Positions 10,504 through 20,886 of a stretch of 64,000 nt of DNA are shown here, piece after piece. Made by a program: the position numbers and the translations under genes. A model generated the notes under the pieces. That model saw nothing but the letters and a program-made list of their open reading frames with translations, searched no databases and was not told the origin of the DNA. Positions within the stretch are counted from its first letter, which is position 1, and each line of letters starts with the position of its first letter. This stretch comes from Thauera linaloolentis 47Lol = DSM 12138 (lineage in GTDB: Bacteria > Pseudomonadota > Gammaproteobacteria > Burkholderiales > Rhodocyclaceae), in the NCBI RefSeq assembly GCF_000310205.1, contig NZ_AMXE01000001.1, positions 1 through 64,000 of the forward strand, in the 5' to 3' direction.

Positions 10504-11307
10504 GTGTCCGCCAAGAAGATCGATCCAGCACCCGCCGCCGAAGGCAAGAACTCCATTCAGGTCATCGAACGCATGATGAAACTCCTGGATGTTCTTGCCC
10601 AGCATGCCGACCCCGTCCCGCTCAAGCAGCTTGCGCTGGAAACCGGCCTCCATCCTTCGACCGCGCACCGCATCCTCGGCGCGATGACCCACAGCGGCTT
10701 CGTCGACCGCACGGACGCGGGCATCTATCGTCTCGGCATCCGCTTGCTGGAACTGGGCAGCCTGGTCAAATCGCGCATCTCGCTGCGCGACACCGCCATG
10801 CCGATGATGCTCAAGCTGCACGCGGCCACGGGCGAAAGCGTCAACCTCGGCATCCGCGCGGGCGACGAGATCGTCTACGTGGAACGGACATCGAGCGGCC
10901 GCTCTTCGGTGCGCGTGGTACACATCGTGGGTGCGCGCGCGCCGCTGCACACGACGGCGACGGGCAAGCTGTTCCTGGTGGAAGACGGCCTCGAACGCAT
11001 CCGCGACTATGCCCGCCGCACCGGGCTGCCGCCCTCGACCCCGGCCTCCATCACCAGCCTGCCCGCACTGGAAAAGGAACTCGAGCGCGTGCGCCGCCAT
11101 GGCGTGGGCTTCGACCTGGACGAAGTCGAAGCCGGCGTGCGCTGCATTGCAGCCGGCATCCGCAACGACGGCGGCGAGCTGGTTGCCGGCCTGTCGCTTT
11201 CCACCCCGTCGGAGCGCTTCAACCCCGACTGGGCGCCACTCGTGCGCGAGACGGCCGATGAAATCTCGCGTGCGCTGGGATACTCAGCTGCACGCGCGGC
11301 CCGCTAG
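10504..11307 (+). CDS. IclR-family transcriptional regulator
   Basis: The 267-residue protein has an N-terminal winged helix-turn-helix at about residues 18-75 (IQVIERMMKLLDVL, then HPSTAHRILGAM as recognition helix) and a C-terminal IclR effector domain from about 85 to 258, with GESVNLGIRAGDEIVYVER and GARAPLHTTATGKLFL typical of the family. The GTG at 10504 is the best start, with no nearby ATG in frame giving a full domain. IclR proteins usually sense small organic acids or aromatics and act on nearby genes, but no catabolic gene lies next to it here, so the target is unknown. A candidate 15-bp operator lies upstream. Confidence 0.9.
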   Translation: MSAKKIDPAPAAEGKNSIQVIERMMKLLDVLAQHADPVPLKQLALETGLHPSTAHRILGAMTHSGFVDRTDAGIYRLGIRLLELGSLVKSRISLRDTAMPMMLKLHAATGESVNLGIRAGDEIVYVERTSSGRSSVRVVHIVGARAPLHTTATGKLFLVEDGLERIRDYARRTGLPPSTPASITSLPALEKELERVRRHGVGFDLDEVEAGVRCIAAGIRNDGGELVAGLSLSTPSERFNPDWAPLVRETADEISRALGYSAARAAR

Positions 11308-11337
11308 CGTCCTTGCGGCCGGCGGCGGAGGCGTGCC

Positions 11338-12450
11338 TCAGCCCTCGCGCCGGATCGGCGCCGTAGCGATGCGCGGGGTTTCCACCTGCTCGAGCCACTT
11401 GCGTACACGCTTGGCGTCGGCCGTTCGCGTATAGCGGCCGTTGGAATCCATCAGCACCATGACGACCGGCTGCTGGTGCAGCCAGGCCTGCATGACCAGG
11501 CAACGGCCCGCCTCGGAGATATAGCCGGTCTTCGACACGCTGATCGACCATTCCGGGCTCTTCACCAGGCCGTTCGTATTGCCGAAACGGGTCATGCGGC
11601 CGCGCACGTCGACATAACGTTCGGGCGAAGTGGAGAATTCGCGGATCAGGGGATAGGAAGCCGACGCGGACACCATCTTGGCCAGGTCGCGCGGACTGGA
11701 GACGTTGGCCGGGTTCAGGCCCGTACTGTCATGAAAACGGGTGTTCCAGAGCCCGAGCAGCCGCGCCTTGACATTCATCGCCTCGATGAAGGCTGCCTCC
11801 CCGCCCGGATAATGGCGTGCGAGAGCGGATGCCGCGCGGTTCTCGGACGACATCAATGCAAGATGCAGCATTTCCTCGCGCGTCAGCGTGGTGCCGATGG
11901 CCAGGCGCGAGCCGGTGCCCTTGAGCGTGTCGATATCGGCGTTCGCGACGCTGATCGGTTCGGACAGGCCTTGCCCGGCATCAAGCACGACCATGGCGGT
12001 CATCAGCTTGGTGATTGAGGCGATCGGCACCACCGTGCTGGCATTGCGCTCGAGCAGCACTTCGCCATTGGCCGGGTTGACGATGTAGAAGGCGCTCGAA
12101 CCGAGCTGCGGCAGGCCATTGGCGTCGAGCGTCAGCGCGACATCGCTCTCCGCCATGGCCGGAGCCACCGCGGCCGCAGCAACCCCCGCGGCTGCCGGCG
12201 CCATGCGCACCGAAACGCGGCGCGTGTTCTTCGCCGCCGGCTTGGCCTTGGCATTCTTCACCGCCTTGCGGGCAGACGGTCTGGCCGCGGCTTTCTTCTT
12301 CTGGACGGCCGCCTTCGCGACCGGCTTCTTCGGCGCGGGCTTGACACTGGCCCGTGCTGCCTTGTTGGCGGCAGCCTCGGCAAGATTCGAAACCGGTTGC
12401 AACATGAACAGGCCGATGACGGCGGCGGCAAGCAGGGAGCGAGGTTTCAT
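11338..12450 (-). CDS. pbpG: D-alanyl-D-alanine endopeptidase (PBP7 type)
   Basis: This periplasmic serine peptidase of the peptidase S11 group cleaves D-Ala-meso-DAP cross-links in peptidoglycan. The signal peptide is at residues 1-27 (MKPRSLLAAAVIGLFML). Residues about 28-80 are a Lys/Ala/Pro-rich linker, as seen in many betaproteobacterial PBP7 homologues. The catalytic domain shows the three active-site motifs in order: SITK (SxxK), SEN (SxN) and KTG. There is no C-terminal beta-sandwich or amphipathic anchor, which separates it from the DacA/DacC carboxypeptidases. The ATG at 12450 directly precedes the signal peptide. It is convergent with the IclR-type gene. Confidence 0.88.
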   Translation of the reverse strand: MKPRSLLAAAVIGLFMLQPVSNLAEAAANKAARASVKPAPKKPVAKAAVQKKKAAARPSARKAVKNAKAKPAAKNTRRVSVRMAPAAAGVAAAAVAPAMAESDVALTLDANGLPQLGSSAFYIVNPANGEVLLERNASTVVPIASITKLMTAMVVLDAGQGLSEPISVANADIDTLKGTGSRLAIGTTLTREEMLHLALMSSENRAASALARHYPGGEAAFIEAMNVKARLLGLWNTRFHDSTGLNPANVSSPRDLAKMVSASASYPLIREFSTSPERYVDVRGRMTRFGNTNGLVKSPEWSISVSKTGYISEAGRCLVMQAWLHQQPVVMVLMDSNGRYTRTADAKRVRKWLEQVETPRIATAPIRREG

Positions 12451-12619
12451 GGCTGAAAGTGCAACTGGAAATTGCCTTGCTTGAATCTGTAGCAAAAATA
12501 AACAGATAGCAAGGTTTTTTGAAGCGAATTCGCGGAATGCCCGCAAATTGTCACACGAACCCGGAGTCCTGGCATCGCTTGATACAAAAAATGCCCCCCA
12601 CGCTCATCCGCTGCGCGGG

Positions 12620-13753
12620 CTAAAGGCGCAGGAAATCGCTCACTTCGCCGCGCCTTGCCATCACGTCCTCATAGCCCAGCTCGATCAGCGCACCGATGAA
12701 CGCCGGCTCGAACAGCAGGTAGGACAGCAGCGCCGACCCCTCGCTTCGCATCGCCCCCAAACTGCGCAGCACCATCCGCAGCATGCCCGGCAACGCCTCT
12801 CGATGGCGGCCGGCAATGGCATCGAGCCGGCGCGAGGGCAGCAGCACCAGGGCGTCGATCGGTTTCAGCCCTGCCGAGGCCCGCCGCTGCTCGGGTGTCA
12901 TCGCAGCCACGCTCCGGTTGATGCGATCGAGCCGTTCGAGGTCGACTGCGAGCGTATCCAGAAAAATGCTCGACAGCGCATGGCCCGCGATCTGGGCAGG
13001 CGACGGGTAGGTTTCCGTGCGCTGCCGCACTTCCTCGGCGAGACGCCCGGCACCGACCACGAGGATGCGGTCGGCACCGAGATGAATCGCCGGGCTGACC
13101 GGCGCCAGCTGGCGCATCGAACCATCGCCGAAGAACTCTCGGTGGATATGTACCGCCGGAAAGACGAAGGGCAGCGCACTGGTCGCCATCAGGTGATCGA
13201 CGCCGATGCACGCGCGCACCCCCATGCGATGCGTCCGCCGCCAGGGTTGAATGTCGGCTGCGGCTTCGAAGAAGGCGAGGCTTTCGCCCGAGGCATAGCC
13301 CGATGCCGTGATGCTGAGCGCGCGCAGATGGCCGCGCCGGATGCTGCGGCCGACCTGCGAAAAATCCAGCACCCTCGTCAACAGTCCGCGCAAGGGCGTG
13401 TTGTCGAGCAGGGAACGGGGCGTCTGGCGCACGGCCCAACCGGTCGTGAGCGCCAGCCCCCAGCGTCCGACGCTGCCGAGTATGGCTGCGGCATCGGCCC
13501 GATAGACGCAGTCGACGTGAAGATTGCGCCAGATGTGCTCGATCTGGCCCACGGCGTGGTTGAAGCTGCGCGAATATACCGCCAGCGCCGCGGCGTTGAT
13601 GCCGCCCGCGGAAGTACCGCAAAGGATGGGAAAGGGATTGCCCGAACGACGGCCGCGCAGCTCGCGGATCGCGGCCAGCACGCCGACCTGGTAGGCCGCT
13701 CGCGCGCCGCCGCCCGTCAATACCAGTGCCGTCTGCGGCCTCCCGTCCGTCAT
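12620..13753 (-). CDS. Patatin-like phospholipase
   Basis: The 377-residue protein has the full patatin catalytic layout: the oxyanion loop GGGARAAYQVGVL near residue 14, the nucleophile elbow GTSAGG near residue 46, and the Asp of DGSMRQLAP completing the Ser-Asp dyad near residue 210. It is therefore expected to hydrolyse acyl esters of lipids. No signal peptide is visible, so it probably works in the cytoplasm or at the inner membrane face, as bacterial RssA-like patatins do. The C-terminal third (SRRLDAIAGRH to the end) is characteristic of the longer proteobacterial patatins. It is upstream-adjacent to maeB on the same strand, 68 bases away, but no functional link is evident. Confidence 0.87.
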   Translation of the reverse strand: MTDGRPQTALVLTGGGARAAYQVGVLAAIRELRGRRSGNPFPILCGTSAGGINAAALAVYSRSFNHAVGQIEHIWRNLHVDCVYRADAAAILGSVGRWGLALTTGWAVRQTPRSLLDNTPLRGLLTRVLDFSQVGRSIRRGHLRALSITASGYASGESLAFFEAAADIQPWRRTHRMGVRACIGVDHLMATSALPFVFPAVHIHREFFGDGSMRQLAPVSPAIHLGADRILVVGAGRLAEEVRQRTETYPSPAQIAGHALSSIFLDTLAVDLERLDRINRSVAAMTPEQRRASAGLKPIDALVLLPSRRLDAIAGRHREALPGMLRMVLRSLGAMRSEGSALLSYLLFEPAFIGALIELGYEDVMARRGEVSDFLRL

Positions 13754-13821
13754 CGCTCATTGCACCCGCGCATTCCGATGTGCGGAGGATGAACGATGAG
13801 GGCGGGAACCGACAAGCGCCT

Positions 13822-16095
13822 TCAGTCCTCCTGGCCGGCCTCGACGACCGTCAATGCGGTCATGTTGATGATGCGGCGCACGGTGGCCGACGGCGTCAGG
13901 ATATGCACCGGCTTGGACGCGCCGAGCAGGATCGGCCCCACGGTCATGCCCTCGCCGGCCGCATTCTTCAGCAGGTTGAAGGCGATGTTGGCCGCATCCA
14001 GGGTCGGAAAGATCAGCAGGTTCGCGTCCTCGCGCATCTTCGCGTTGGGGAAGATCTGCAGGCGATGCGTAGCATCCAGGGCCGAGTCGCCATGCATTTC
14101 GCCCTCGACCGCGAGATCGGGATGCTGTTCGTGCAGCACGCGCAGCGCGGTGCGCATTTTTTCCGCCGTCGGCGAGTCGGCCGAACCGAAGGACGAATGC
14201 GACAGCAGCGCCACGCGCGGCTCGACGCCGAAGCGCTTCATCTCTTCCGCGGCCAGCAGCGTCATCTCGACGATCTGTTCCGGCGTGGGATCGTAATTGA
14301 CGTAGGTGTCGGCCAGGAACAACGTGCGGCCCGGCAAGCTCAGCAGATTGACCGTATAAAGATGATCGACCCCCTGGCGGCGGCCGAGCACCGACTCGAC
14401 GAATTCGCGGTGCAGGCGGTGCATGCCGTAGGTGCCGCAGATCAGTCCATCGCCATAGCCGAACTTGAGCAGCAAGGTGCCGATCAGCGTGGTGCGGCGA
14501 CGGACCTCCTTCTTGGCGTATTCCACCGACACGCCATGGCGCTCCATCAGCTCATGGTAGTGCTGCCACAACTGGTTGAAGCGCGGATCGGAGTCGGGGT
14601 TGACCAGTTCATAGTCGCGGTCGGCCACCATGCGCAGGCCGAAGCGCTCGATGTTGGCCGTCACGACGACCGGACGGCCGATCAGGATCGGGCGCGCCAG
14701 CCCTTCGTCCACCACCTGCTGCACCGCGCGCAGCACTTTTTCGGATTCTCCCTCGGCGAAGATGATGCGCTTCGGGCTCTTACGCGCGGCGGCGAACACC
14801 GGCTTCATGATCAGACCCGAATGCCACACGAAGTTGTTGAGCTGGGCGCGATAGGCGTCCCAGTCCGCGATCGGGCGCGTCGCCACACCGGAGGCCACCG
14901 CAGCTTCTGCCACCGCCGGCGCGATCTTGACGATCAGGCGGGGGTCGAAGGGGCGCGGAATGATGTACTCGGGGCCGAAACCGCCGACCTTCTCGCCATA
15001 GGCCGCGGCGACGATGTCGCTCTGCTCGACGCGCGCCAGTTCGGCGATCGCCTTCACCGCGGCAAGCTGCATCTCGTCGGTGATCGTGGTGGCACCGACG
15101 TCGAGCGCGCCGCGGAAGATGAACGGAAAGCACAGCACGTTGTTGACCTGGTTCGGATAGTCCGAACGGCCGGTGGCGATCAGGGCGTCGTCACGCACCG
15201 CCTTCACCTGCTCGGGCAGGATCTCGGGCGTCGGGTTCGCAAGCGCCAGGATCATCGGCCGGGGCGCCATCTTCGCCACCATTTCCGGCTTGAGCACGCC
15301 GCCCGCCGACAGGCCGAGGAACACGTCCGCCCCTTCGATGACCTCGCCCAGCGTCCGGGCATCGGTTTTCTTGGCGTAGTGCGCCTTGATCGGATCCATC
15401 AGCGTGGTACGGCCTTCATAGACCACGCCTTCGATATCGGAAACCCAGATGTTCTCGACCGGCACACCGAGCTTTTCGAGCAGGCCCAGGCAGGCCAGCG
15501 CCGCGGCGCCGGCGCCGGAGGTCACCACCTTGACCGTCTTGAGACCCTTGCCCTGCAGGTGCAGGCCGTTGAGGATGGCCGCGCCGACCACGATCGCGGT
15601 GCCGTGCTGGTCGTCGTGGAAGACCGGGATCTTCATGCGCTCGCGCAGCTTCTTCTCGATGTAGAAGCACTCGGGCGCCTTGATGTCCTCGAGGTTGATA
15701 CCGCCGAAAGTGGGCTCGAGCGCGGCAATCATGTCGATCAGTTTGTCGGCGTCGGGCTCGTCGACCTCGAGGTCGAAGACGTCGATGCCGGCGAACTTCT
15801 TGAACAGCACGCCCTTGCCTTCCATGACCGGCTTCGACGCCAGCGGGCCGATGTTGCCCAGGCCGAGCACCGCCGTGCCGTTGGTGACGACGCCGATCAG
15901 GTTCGAGCGCGCGGTGAGCTCGGCCGCCTGCGTGGGGTCCTCGACGATCGCGTCGCAGGCCGCTGCGACGCCGGGCGAATACGCCAGCGACAGATCCCGC
16001 TGGTTGGACAGCACTTTGGTCGGCATGACCGAAATCTTGCCCGGACGCGGATAGCGGTGATAGTCGAGGGCGGCGCTGCGGATCAGTTCATCCAT
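13822..16095 (-). CDS. maeB: NADP-dependent malic enzyme with C-terminal phosphotransacetylase-like domain
   Basis: The enzyme oxidatively decarboxylates malate to pyruvate, making NADPH. Residues 1-160 form the malic N-domain (LAYSPGVA with Tyr39 as a likely catalytic residue, [16 protein letters not shown]), and about 165-430 the NAD(P)-binding domain with [11 protein letters not shown]. From about 435 to the end the protein is homologous to phosphate acetyltransferase; in MaeB proteins this domain is regulatory and makes the enzyme sensitive to acetyl-CoA, without known transferase activity. The 757-residue length fits the family. It faces away from pckG over a 432-base region, so two enzymes of the malate/oxaloacetate-PEP-pyruvate node share one control region. 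Confidence 0.95.
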   Translation of the reverse strand: MDELIRSAALDYHRYPRPGKISVMPTKVLSNQRDLSLAYSPGVAAACDAIVEDPTQAAELTARSNLIGVVTNGTAVLGLGNIGPLASKPVMEGKGVLFKKFAGIDVFDLEVDEPDADKLIDMIAALEPTFGGINLEDIKAPECFYIEKKLRERMKIPVFHDDQHGTAIVVGAAILNGLHLQGKGLKTVKVVTSGAGAAALACLGLLEKLGVPVENIWVSDIEGVVYEGRTTLMDPIKAHYAKKTDARTLGEVIEGADVFLGLSAGGVLKPEMVAKMAPRPMILALANPTPEILPEQVKAVRDDALIATGRSDYPNQVNNVLCFPFIFRGALDVGATTITDEMQLAAVKAIAELARVEQSDIVAAAYGEKVGGFGPEYIIPRPFDPRLIVKIAPAVAEAAVASGVATRPIADWDAYRAQLNNFVWHSGLIMKPVFAAARKSPKRIIFAEGESEKVLRAVQQVVDEGLARPILIGRPVVVTANIERFGLRMVADRDYELVNPDSDPRFNQLWQHYHELMERHGVSVEYAKKEVRRRTTLIGTLLLKFGYGDGLICGTYGMHRLHREFVESVLGRRQGVDHLYTVNLLSLPGRTLFLADTYVNYDPTPEQIVEMTLLAAEEMKRFGVEPRVALLSHSSFGSADSPTAEKMRTALRVLHEQHPDLAVEGEMHGDSALDATHRLQIFPNAKMREDANLLIFPTLDAANIAFNLLKNAAGEGMTVGPILLGASKPVHILTPSATVRRIINMTALTVVEAGQED

Positions 16096-16527
16096 GGTCT
16101 CTTTCCTGTCTCATCTTCGGTGTGGAGTGCGCGGCACGCACCGCCGACCGCTCCCGACGACAGAGCAGGCCGAACGGCCCTTGCGCGAACACACGCAGGA
16201 TACCGCGAATCGTCATTTCTCGCATTACGAAAAACTGATTTGCGATATGAAAACAAGCGCCGCAACCCTCGATCCCATCATAGACGCCCCCAGGCATGCC
16301 GGTAGCTGCGGCGGCGTTCCGCGGCGACATTCCATCCATGTCCGGGTATCGGTCGTGGCATAATTATGAGCTTTCGCCGATAGCGGTCCATTTCCGGATG
16401 AACCGCTATCGGACATCGGGCGCCGCGACCTTGCGCCCACGCAGCCCGCCGGCCAGGCAGCAACACGCCTCGACGATGGCCGACCGACGGGAATGGTTTC
16501 GCATCACAGCACGGGAGAGCTGTACAT
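16096..16527. other. Divergent control region between maeB and pckG
   Basis: These 432 bases hold no convincing gene. On the maeB side an imperfect palindrome TTTCTCG-CATTA-CGAAAAA (one mismatch) lies at 16216-16234 in an AT-richer patch that could be the maeB promoter. On the pckG side CATAAT at 16359-16364 is a plausible -10 box with only a weak -35, and it is followed by the perfect inverted repeat listed separately. The ribosome site GGGAGAG lies about 8 bases before the pckG ATG. Confidence 0.5.
16377..16412. promoter_or_regulatory. Perfect 11-bp inverted repeat in the pckG leader
   Basis: CCGATAGCGGT at 16377-16387 is repeated as its exact reverse complement ACCGCTATCGG at 16402-16412, with a 14-base spacer. 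It begins about 13 bases after a candidate -10 box and ends 115 bases before the pckG ATG, so it would be either an operator just past the transcription start or a hairpin in the leader RNA. No T-run follows, so it is not an intrinsic terminator. Confidence 0.5.
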
Positions 16528-18387
16528 ATGTCTCAGAACCACGCCCAGGCGGCCATTGCCGCTGCCCCCGAATACGTCCGCCACGAAGGCCTCAAGCAGT
16601 GGGTCGGCGAGATCGCCGCCCTCACCGAGCCCGACAGCGTCGTCTGGTGTGACGGCTCACAAGAAGAATACGACCGCCTGTGCGTAGAAATGGTCGAGTC
16701 CGGCATGTTGATCAAGCTCAACCCGGAAAAGCGCAAGAATTCCTACCTCGCCTGGTCCGACCCGTCCGACGTCGCCCGCGTCGAAGACCGCACCTTCATC
16801 TGCTCCAACGACAAGGTCGACGCCGGCCCCACCAACAACTGGGAAGACCCCGCCGTGATGCGCGAGACCCTGAACGGGCTGTTCAAGGGTTCGATGCACG
16901 GCCGCACGATGTACGTGGTCCCGTTCTCGATGGGCCCGCTCGGCAGCCCGATCGCCCACATCGGCATCGAGATCTCCGACAGCCCCTACGTCGTCACCAA
17001 CATGCGCACCATGACGCGCATGGGCAAGGGTGCGCTCGACGTGCTCGGCACCGACGGCGAATTCGTCCCCTGCGTGCACTCGGTCGGCGCCCCGCTGGCG
17101 CACGGCGAGAAAGACAGCCGCTGGCCATGCAACCCGACCACCAAGTACATCGTGCATTTCCCCGAAACGCGCGAAATCTGGTCCTACGGCTCGGGCTATG
17201 GCGGCAACGCGCTGCTGGGCAAGAAGTGCTTCGCGCTGCGCATCGCCTCGACCATGGCGCGCGACGAAGGCTGGCTGGCCGAGCACATGCTGATCCTCGG
17301 CGTCGAGTCGCCCGAAGGCGAGAAGACCTATGTCGCCGCCGCCTTCCCCTCGGCCTGCGGCAAGACCAATTTCGCCATGCTGATCCCGCCCAAGAGCTTC
17401 GGCGGCTGGAAGATCACCACCGTGGGCGATGACATCGCCTGGATCAAGCCGCGCAAGGAAGCCGACGGCAGCACCCGCTTCTACGCCATCAACCCCGAAG
17501 CCGGCTTCTTCGGCGTCGCCCCCGGCACTTCCGAGAAGACCAACTTCAACGCCATGGCGACGCTGAAGGAAAACATCATCTTCACCAACGTCGCGCTGAC
17601 CGACGACGGCGACGTATGGTGGGAAGGCATGAGCAAGGAGGCACCCGCTCATCTGGTCGACTGGCAGGGCAAGGACTGGACGCCCGAGATCGCCAAGGAA
17701 ACCGGCCGCAAGGCGGCTCACCCGAACTCGCGCTTCACCGCGCCGGCAGGCCAGTGCCCGTCGATCGACGCGGCCTGGGAAGACCCCGCCGGCGTGCCGA
17801 TCTCGGCCTTCATCTTCGGCGGCCGCCGCGCCACCACCGTGCCGCTGGTGTACCAGGCCTTCAACTGGAACTTCGGCGTCTACATGGCCTCCACGCTGGG
17901 TTCGGAGACCACCGCCGCGGCCTTCGGCGCACAGGGCGTGGTACGCCGTGATCCGTTCGCCATGCTGCCCTTCTGCGGCTACCACATGGGCGACTACTTC
18001 AACCACTGGCTGCGGATGGGCCACGTCGTCGAAGACACCCCCAAGATCTTCTGCGTGAACTGGTTCCGCACCAACGAGAAAGGCGAATTCATGTGGCCCG
18101 GCTTCGGCGACAACATGCGTGTGCTGAAGTGGATCGTCGACCGCTGCAAGGGCAGAATCTCCGCCAAGGAAACCGCCCTCGGCTGGATGCCGCGCTTCGA
18201 GGATCTCGACTGGAACGGCACCGACATCAGCCGCGAAGAGTTCGAAGCCCTGACCCAGGTCGACGCCGAAGCCTGGCGCACCGAACTGAACTCGCACAAG
18301 GAGTGGTTCGACAAGCTGCAGGACCGCCTGCCGCGCCAGCTCGTGCTGAAGCGCGAACTGTTCGAACTGGCGCTGAACGCCGACTGA
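16528..18387 (+). CDS. pckG: Phosphoenolpyruvate carboxykinase (GTP)
   Basis: PEPCK converts oxaloacetate and GTP to PEP and CO2, the entry step of gluconeogenesis from organic acids. The 619-residue length and motifs mark the GTP-dependent family: ACGKTN at residues 276-281 is the P-loop with the reactive Cys277 specific to GTP enzymes, and FGGRR in the middle and FNWNFGVYM further on bind substrate and nucleotide. The ATG at 16528 has a ribosome site GGGAGAG at good distance. It is followed closely by a strong intrinsic terminator, so it is a single-gene transcript. Together with maeB next door it sets flow between C4 acids and C3 metabolism. Confidence 0.97.
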   Translation: MSQNHAQAAIAAAPEYVRHEGLKQWVGEIAALTEPDSVVWCDGSQEEYDRLCVEMVESGMLIKLNPEKRKNSYLAWSDPSDVARVEDRTFICSNDKVDAGPTNNWEDPAVMRETLNGLFKGSMHGRTMYVVPFSMGPLGSPIAHIGIEISDSPYVVTNMRTMTRMGKGALDVLGTDGEFVPCVHSVGAPLAHGEKDSRWPCNPTTKYIVHFPETREIWSYGSGYGGNALLGKKCFALRIASTMARDEGWLAEHMLILGVESPEGEKTYVAAAFPSACGKTNFAMLIPPKSFGGWKITTVGDDIAWIKPRKEADGSTRFYAINPEAGFFGVAPGTSEKTNFNAMATLKENIIFTNVALTDDGDVWWEGMSKEAPAHLVDWQGKDWTPEIAKETGRKAAHPNSRFTAPAGQCPSIDAAWEDPAGVPISAFIFGGRRATTVPLVYQAFNWNFGVYMASTLGSETTAAAFGAQGVVRRDPFAMLPFCGYHMGDYFNHWLRMGHVVEDTPKIFCVNWFRTNEKGEFMWPGFGDNMRVLKWIVDRCKGRISAKETALGWMPRFEDLDWNGTDISREEFEALTQVDAEAWRTELNSHKEWFDKLQDRLPRQLVLKRELFELALNAD

Positions 18388-18408
18388 ACACCAGCCTGCT
18401 CCACACAC

Positions 18409-18437
18409 GAAAAAGCGCCGCAGGTCGGCGCTTTTTC
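18409..18437 (+). terminator. Intrinsic terminator after pckG
   Basis: A perfect 12-base stem, GAAAAAGCGCCG pairing with CGGCGCTTTTTC around a 5-base loop, lies 21 bases after the pckG stop. The right arm contains the T-run needed for release. Confidence 0.9.
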
Positions 18438-18497
18438 GCTTTTCGGGGATGATTCGGCTCCCCCTCCGCCACCACTCCTCGTCCGGACAATCAGGCC

Positions 18498-19667
18498 ATG
18501 CATCGCTCGACCCGCCTCAACGACATACAGCCCTTCCACGTCATGGAACTGCTGCGCCGCGCGCGCGAGCTGGAAGCACAGGGCCGCGACATCATCCACA
18601 TGGAAGTCGGCGAGCCTGATTTCCCGACACCGCGGCCGGTCATCGACGCCGCGGCCCGCTTCATCGCCAGTGGCGAGGTGCACTACACCGCGGGGCTGGG
18701 CCTACCGGCTTTGCGCGAAGCCATCGCCCGCTTCTACCACGACCGCTTCGGCGCCGACATCGCCCCTGAGCGCATCATCATCACCGCTGGCGCATCGGGC
18801 GCGCTGATGCTGGCCCTGGCGGCGGCGACCGAACCGGGAGACGAATGGCTGCTGCCCGACCCGGGCTATCCGTCCAACCGCCACCTTGTGCGCAGTTTCG
18901 AAGGAAAGGCGCAAGGACTGCCGGTGGACGCGGGGAGCCGCTACCAACCCACCCCCGCCCAGGTGGATGCCGCGTGGAACAGCCGCAGCCGCGGCCTGAT
19001 GGTGGCGACGCCCTCCAACCCCACCGGCACGCTGCTGCACGTCGATGAAATCGCCGCCCTGCATGCCGTGACGCACCGCCGCAGCGGCCTATTGATCGTC
19101 GATGAGATCTACCAGGGCCTGAGCTACGGCGTGGACGCCTCGACCGCCCTCTCCCACCCCGTGTTGAATACCGCCGACGACCTGTTCGTGGTCAACAGCT
19201 TCTCGAAATACTTCGGCATGACGGGCTGGCGCCTGGGTTGGCTGGTGGCACCAGCCGGCATCGTGCGGGACATCGAAAAGCTCGCGCAGCACTTCTTCAT
19301 CTCGCCGTCGACACCCGCACAGCACGCCGCGCTGGCAGCCTTCCGCCCGGAGACACGGGAGATTCTCGAAGCTCGCCGGCGCGAATTCGGCAACCGCCGC
19401 GACACCCTGCTACCGGCCCTGCGCAACCTCGGCTTCACGGTGGCAACGGAGCCGCAGGGCGCGTTCTACATTTATGCGGACATATCGAAAGTGGCGGACG
19501 ATGCCGAAACATTGGCACACCGTCTCATCGAGGAAGCTGGCGTAGCCGCCACGCCGGGGCTGGATTTCGGCCACCACCTGCCGCGCCGGCACCTGCGCAT
19601 CGCGTACACGACACGGCGCGAGCGCCTGCTGGAAGCCGTGGAACGCATCGCTCGCCTCAGGCTGTGA
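18498..19667 (+). CDS. Class I/II PLP-dependent aminotransferase
   Basis: This 389-residue protein is a fold-type I aminotransferase of the aspartate-aminotransferase superfamily. Typical motifs are EVGEPDFPTP near the N-terminus, SNPTG for the PLP-stacking loop, DEIYQGLSY, and SFSKYFGMTGWR with Lys237 as the PLP Schiff-base lysine; a late Arg in RIAYTTRRE would bind the substrate carboxylate. The substrate cannot be read from sequence; relatives include AlaC/YfdZ-like and aromatic or methionine aminotransferases. It follows the pckG terminator and is convergent with the lytic transglycosylase gene, so it appears to be transcribed alone. Confidence 0.9.
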   Translation: MHRSTRLNDIQPFHVMELLRRARELEAQGRDIIHMEVGEPDFPTPRPVIDAAARFIASGEVHYTAGLGLPALREAIARFYHDRFGADIAPERIIITAGASGALMLALAAATEPGDEWLLPDPGYPSNRHLVRSFEGKAQGLPVDAGSRYQPTPAQVDAAWNSRSRGLMVATPSNPTGTLLHVDEIAALHAVTHRRSGLLIVDEIYQGLSYGVDASTALSHPVLNTADDLFVVNSFSKYFGMTGWRLGWLVAPAGIVRDIEKLAQHFFISPSTPAQHAALAAFRPETREILEARRREFGNRRDTLLPALRNLGFTVATEPQGAFYIYADISKVADDAETLAHRLIEEAGVAATPGLDFGHHLPRRHLRIAYTTRRERLLEAVERIARLRL

Positions 19668-19719
19668 GCCACGCGCAATCAAGTACACGCCGAAGCATGG
19701 ACGAACTGCAGCGCGGACA

Positions 19720-20553
19720 TCAGCCTGCGGATGCCGACGTCTCGTTCTGAACCAGCGTTTCGCGGCCCGAAGCGGCCACGAGGCGTTTCTTGATCGCCAT
19801 GACCTTGCGCGTATAGCGTGCGTTCGGATCCTTGAGGGAACCGTTGTAATACTGCAGGGCACGCTGCATGCTGCCGTAGCGCTGCAAGCCTTCCTGCAGC
19901 ACCAGGGCACCCACACGCACATTGAGTCCGGGATCGAACAGAGCGTACTTGTCCCGCCCCTGGCCGATCTTGTCCTGATGGTAGCGCGGCATGACCTGCA
20001 TCAGGCCCTGGGCCCCCATGTTGCTGACGGCGCGCGGATTGAAACTGGATTCGACGGCCATGATCGCGACGATCAGCAGCGGGTCGAAACCATGCTCTTC
20101 GGCCGACTCTTCGGCAGCCATCAGCGCAGGCTCCAGCACCTCATCCGACACCCGGTAGGTATCGGAGATCCAGTCGCGTACCCGGGCCATTTCGGGCGAC
20201 AACCCATCGTCCCCGGTACTCAGGTCGAAGAGTGGCAGGCCGAGCGCGGCCAGCGCAGCCGACGGCTGCCTGGACGTCGATGCCGAAAACCCCTGCGCTG
20301 GCTTATGAGGCACGACCAGCCCCGGCTGGACGCGATGCGCATCCGCTAGTGCCATCGCCGCTTCACCCACGGTCGGCACAGCCCTGTCCTGCATGCGCAC
20401 GGCGGCATAGCCGACGGCCTGGGGTGCGGCACCGTCATGGGCGACGTAGGCCATGCCCGCAAGGCCAAAGGCGAGAACGGCGCCATGTGCGATACAGAGC
20501 ACGGCACCACTTGTCCGGCGCGCAAGCGCCTTGATTCGAGTTGCGCGTTCCAT
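19720..20553 (-). CDS. Lytic transglycosylase (SLT domain)
   Basis: The 277-residue protein has a membrane or signal segment at residues 15-38 and a C-terminal SLT (goose-type lysozyme-like) domain from about 150 to 255. The catalytic glutamate is E168 in MAVESSFNPRAVS, followed by GAQGLMQVMP and later LQYYNGSLKD, the standard soluble lytic transglycosylase motifs. It would cleave the MurNAc-GlcNAc bond in peptidoglycan with formation of 1,6-anhydro ends. The second ATG was chosen as start because GGAGG lies 5 bases before it. The middle region (40-130) is unlike known domains. ampD, which recycles the anhydro products, is the next gene upstream. Confidence 0.88.
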   Translation of the reverse strand: MERATRIKALARRTSGAVLCIAHGAVLAFGLAGMAYVAHDGAAPQAVGYAAVRMQDRAVPTVGEAAMALADAHRVQPGLVVPHKPAQGFSASTSRQPSAALAALGLPLFDLSTGDDGLSPEMARVRDWISDTYRVSDEVLEPALMAAEESAEEHGFDPLLIVAIMAVESSFNPRAVSNMGAQGLMQVMPRYHQDKIGQGRDKYALFDPGLNVRVGALVLQEGLQRYGSMQRALQYYNGSLKDPNARYTRKVMAIKKRLVAASGRETLVQNETSASAG

Positions 20554-20886
20554 GGTGTCCTCCATGCTGTGGCCTGAGGGACTGCGGGCGGATTGCCGCG
20601 ATGGGGCATCCGGGGCTTCCGCATGGTGTGCAGAAGCGGAGTCAGGTACGGCGGGTCAGCCGCGCCTGCATGCAGTCACGCTCGGTCGCCAGTAGGTGTT
20701 CAAGCCAGTCGCCGCAACCAGACGACGGGCCCCGCGGTGCGTGCGTCCATGAAACTGCGTCTCCCCTTGAGGAAGGCGCCGCACCGAAATCGGTCGATGA
20801 ATAAAATTGCTGCAAAGCAGCAGGGACCGAATTCTATTGTTGCGAAAACATTTTGTCAAAACTTGACACGTCTGCTGACACTTCGA
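20554..20886. other. Intergenic region between ampD and the lytic transglycosylase
   Basis: These 333 bases hold no convincing gene. The part near 20800-20870 is visibly AT-rich and contains a small GCTGC-AAA-GCAGC hairpin around 20810-20822. It probably carries the promoter of the transglycosylase gene, but I could not identify clear -35 and -10 boxes on the minus strand. Confidence 0.4.

Noticed and set aside
13726-16305. 859-codon open frame on the plus strand opposite maeB
   Set aside because: It mirrors the maeB reading frame on the other strand, a known effect of high GC and codon bias. Its composition is His/Arg/Asp-rich with no domain, while maeB has full homology.
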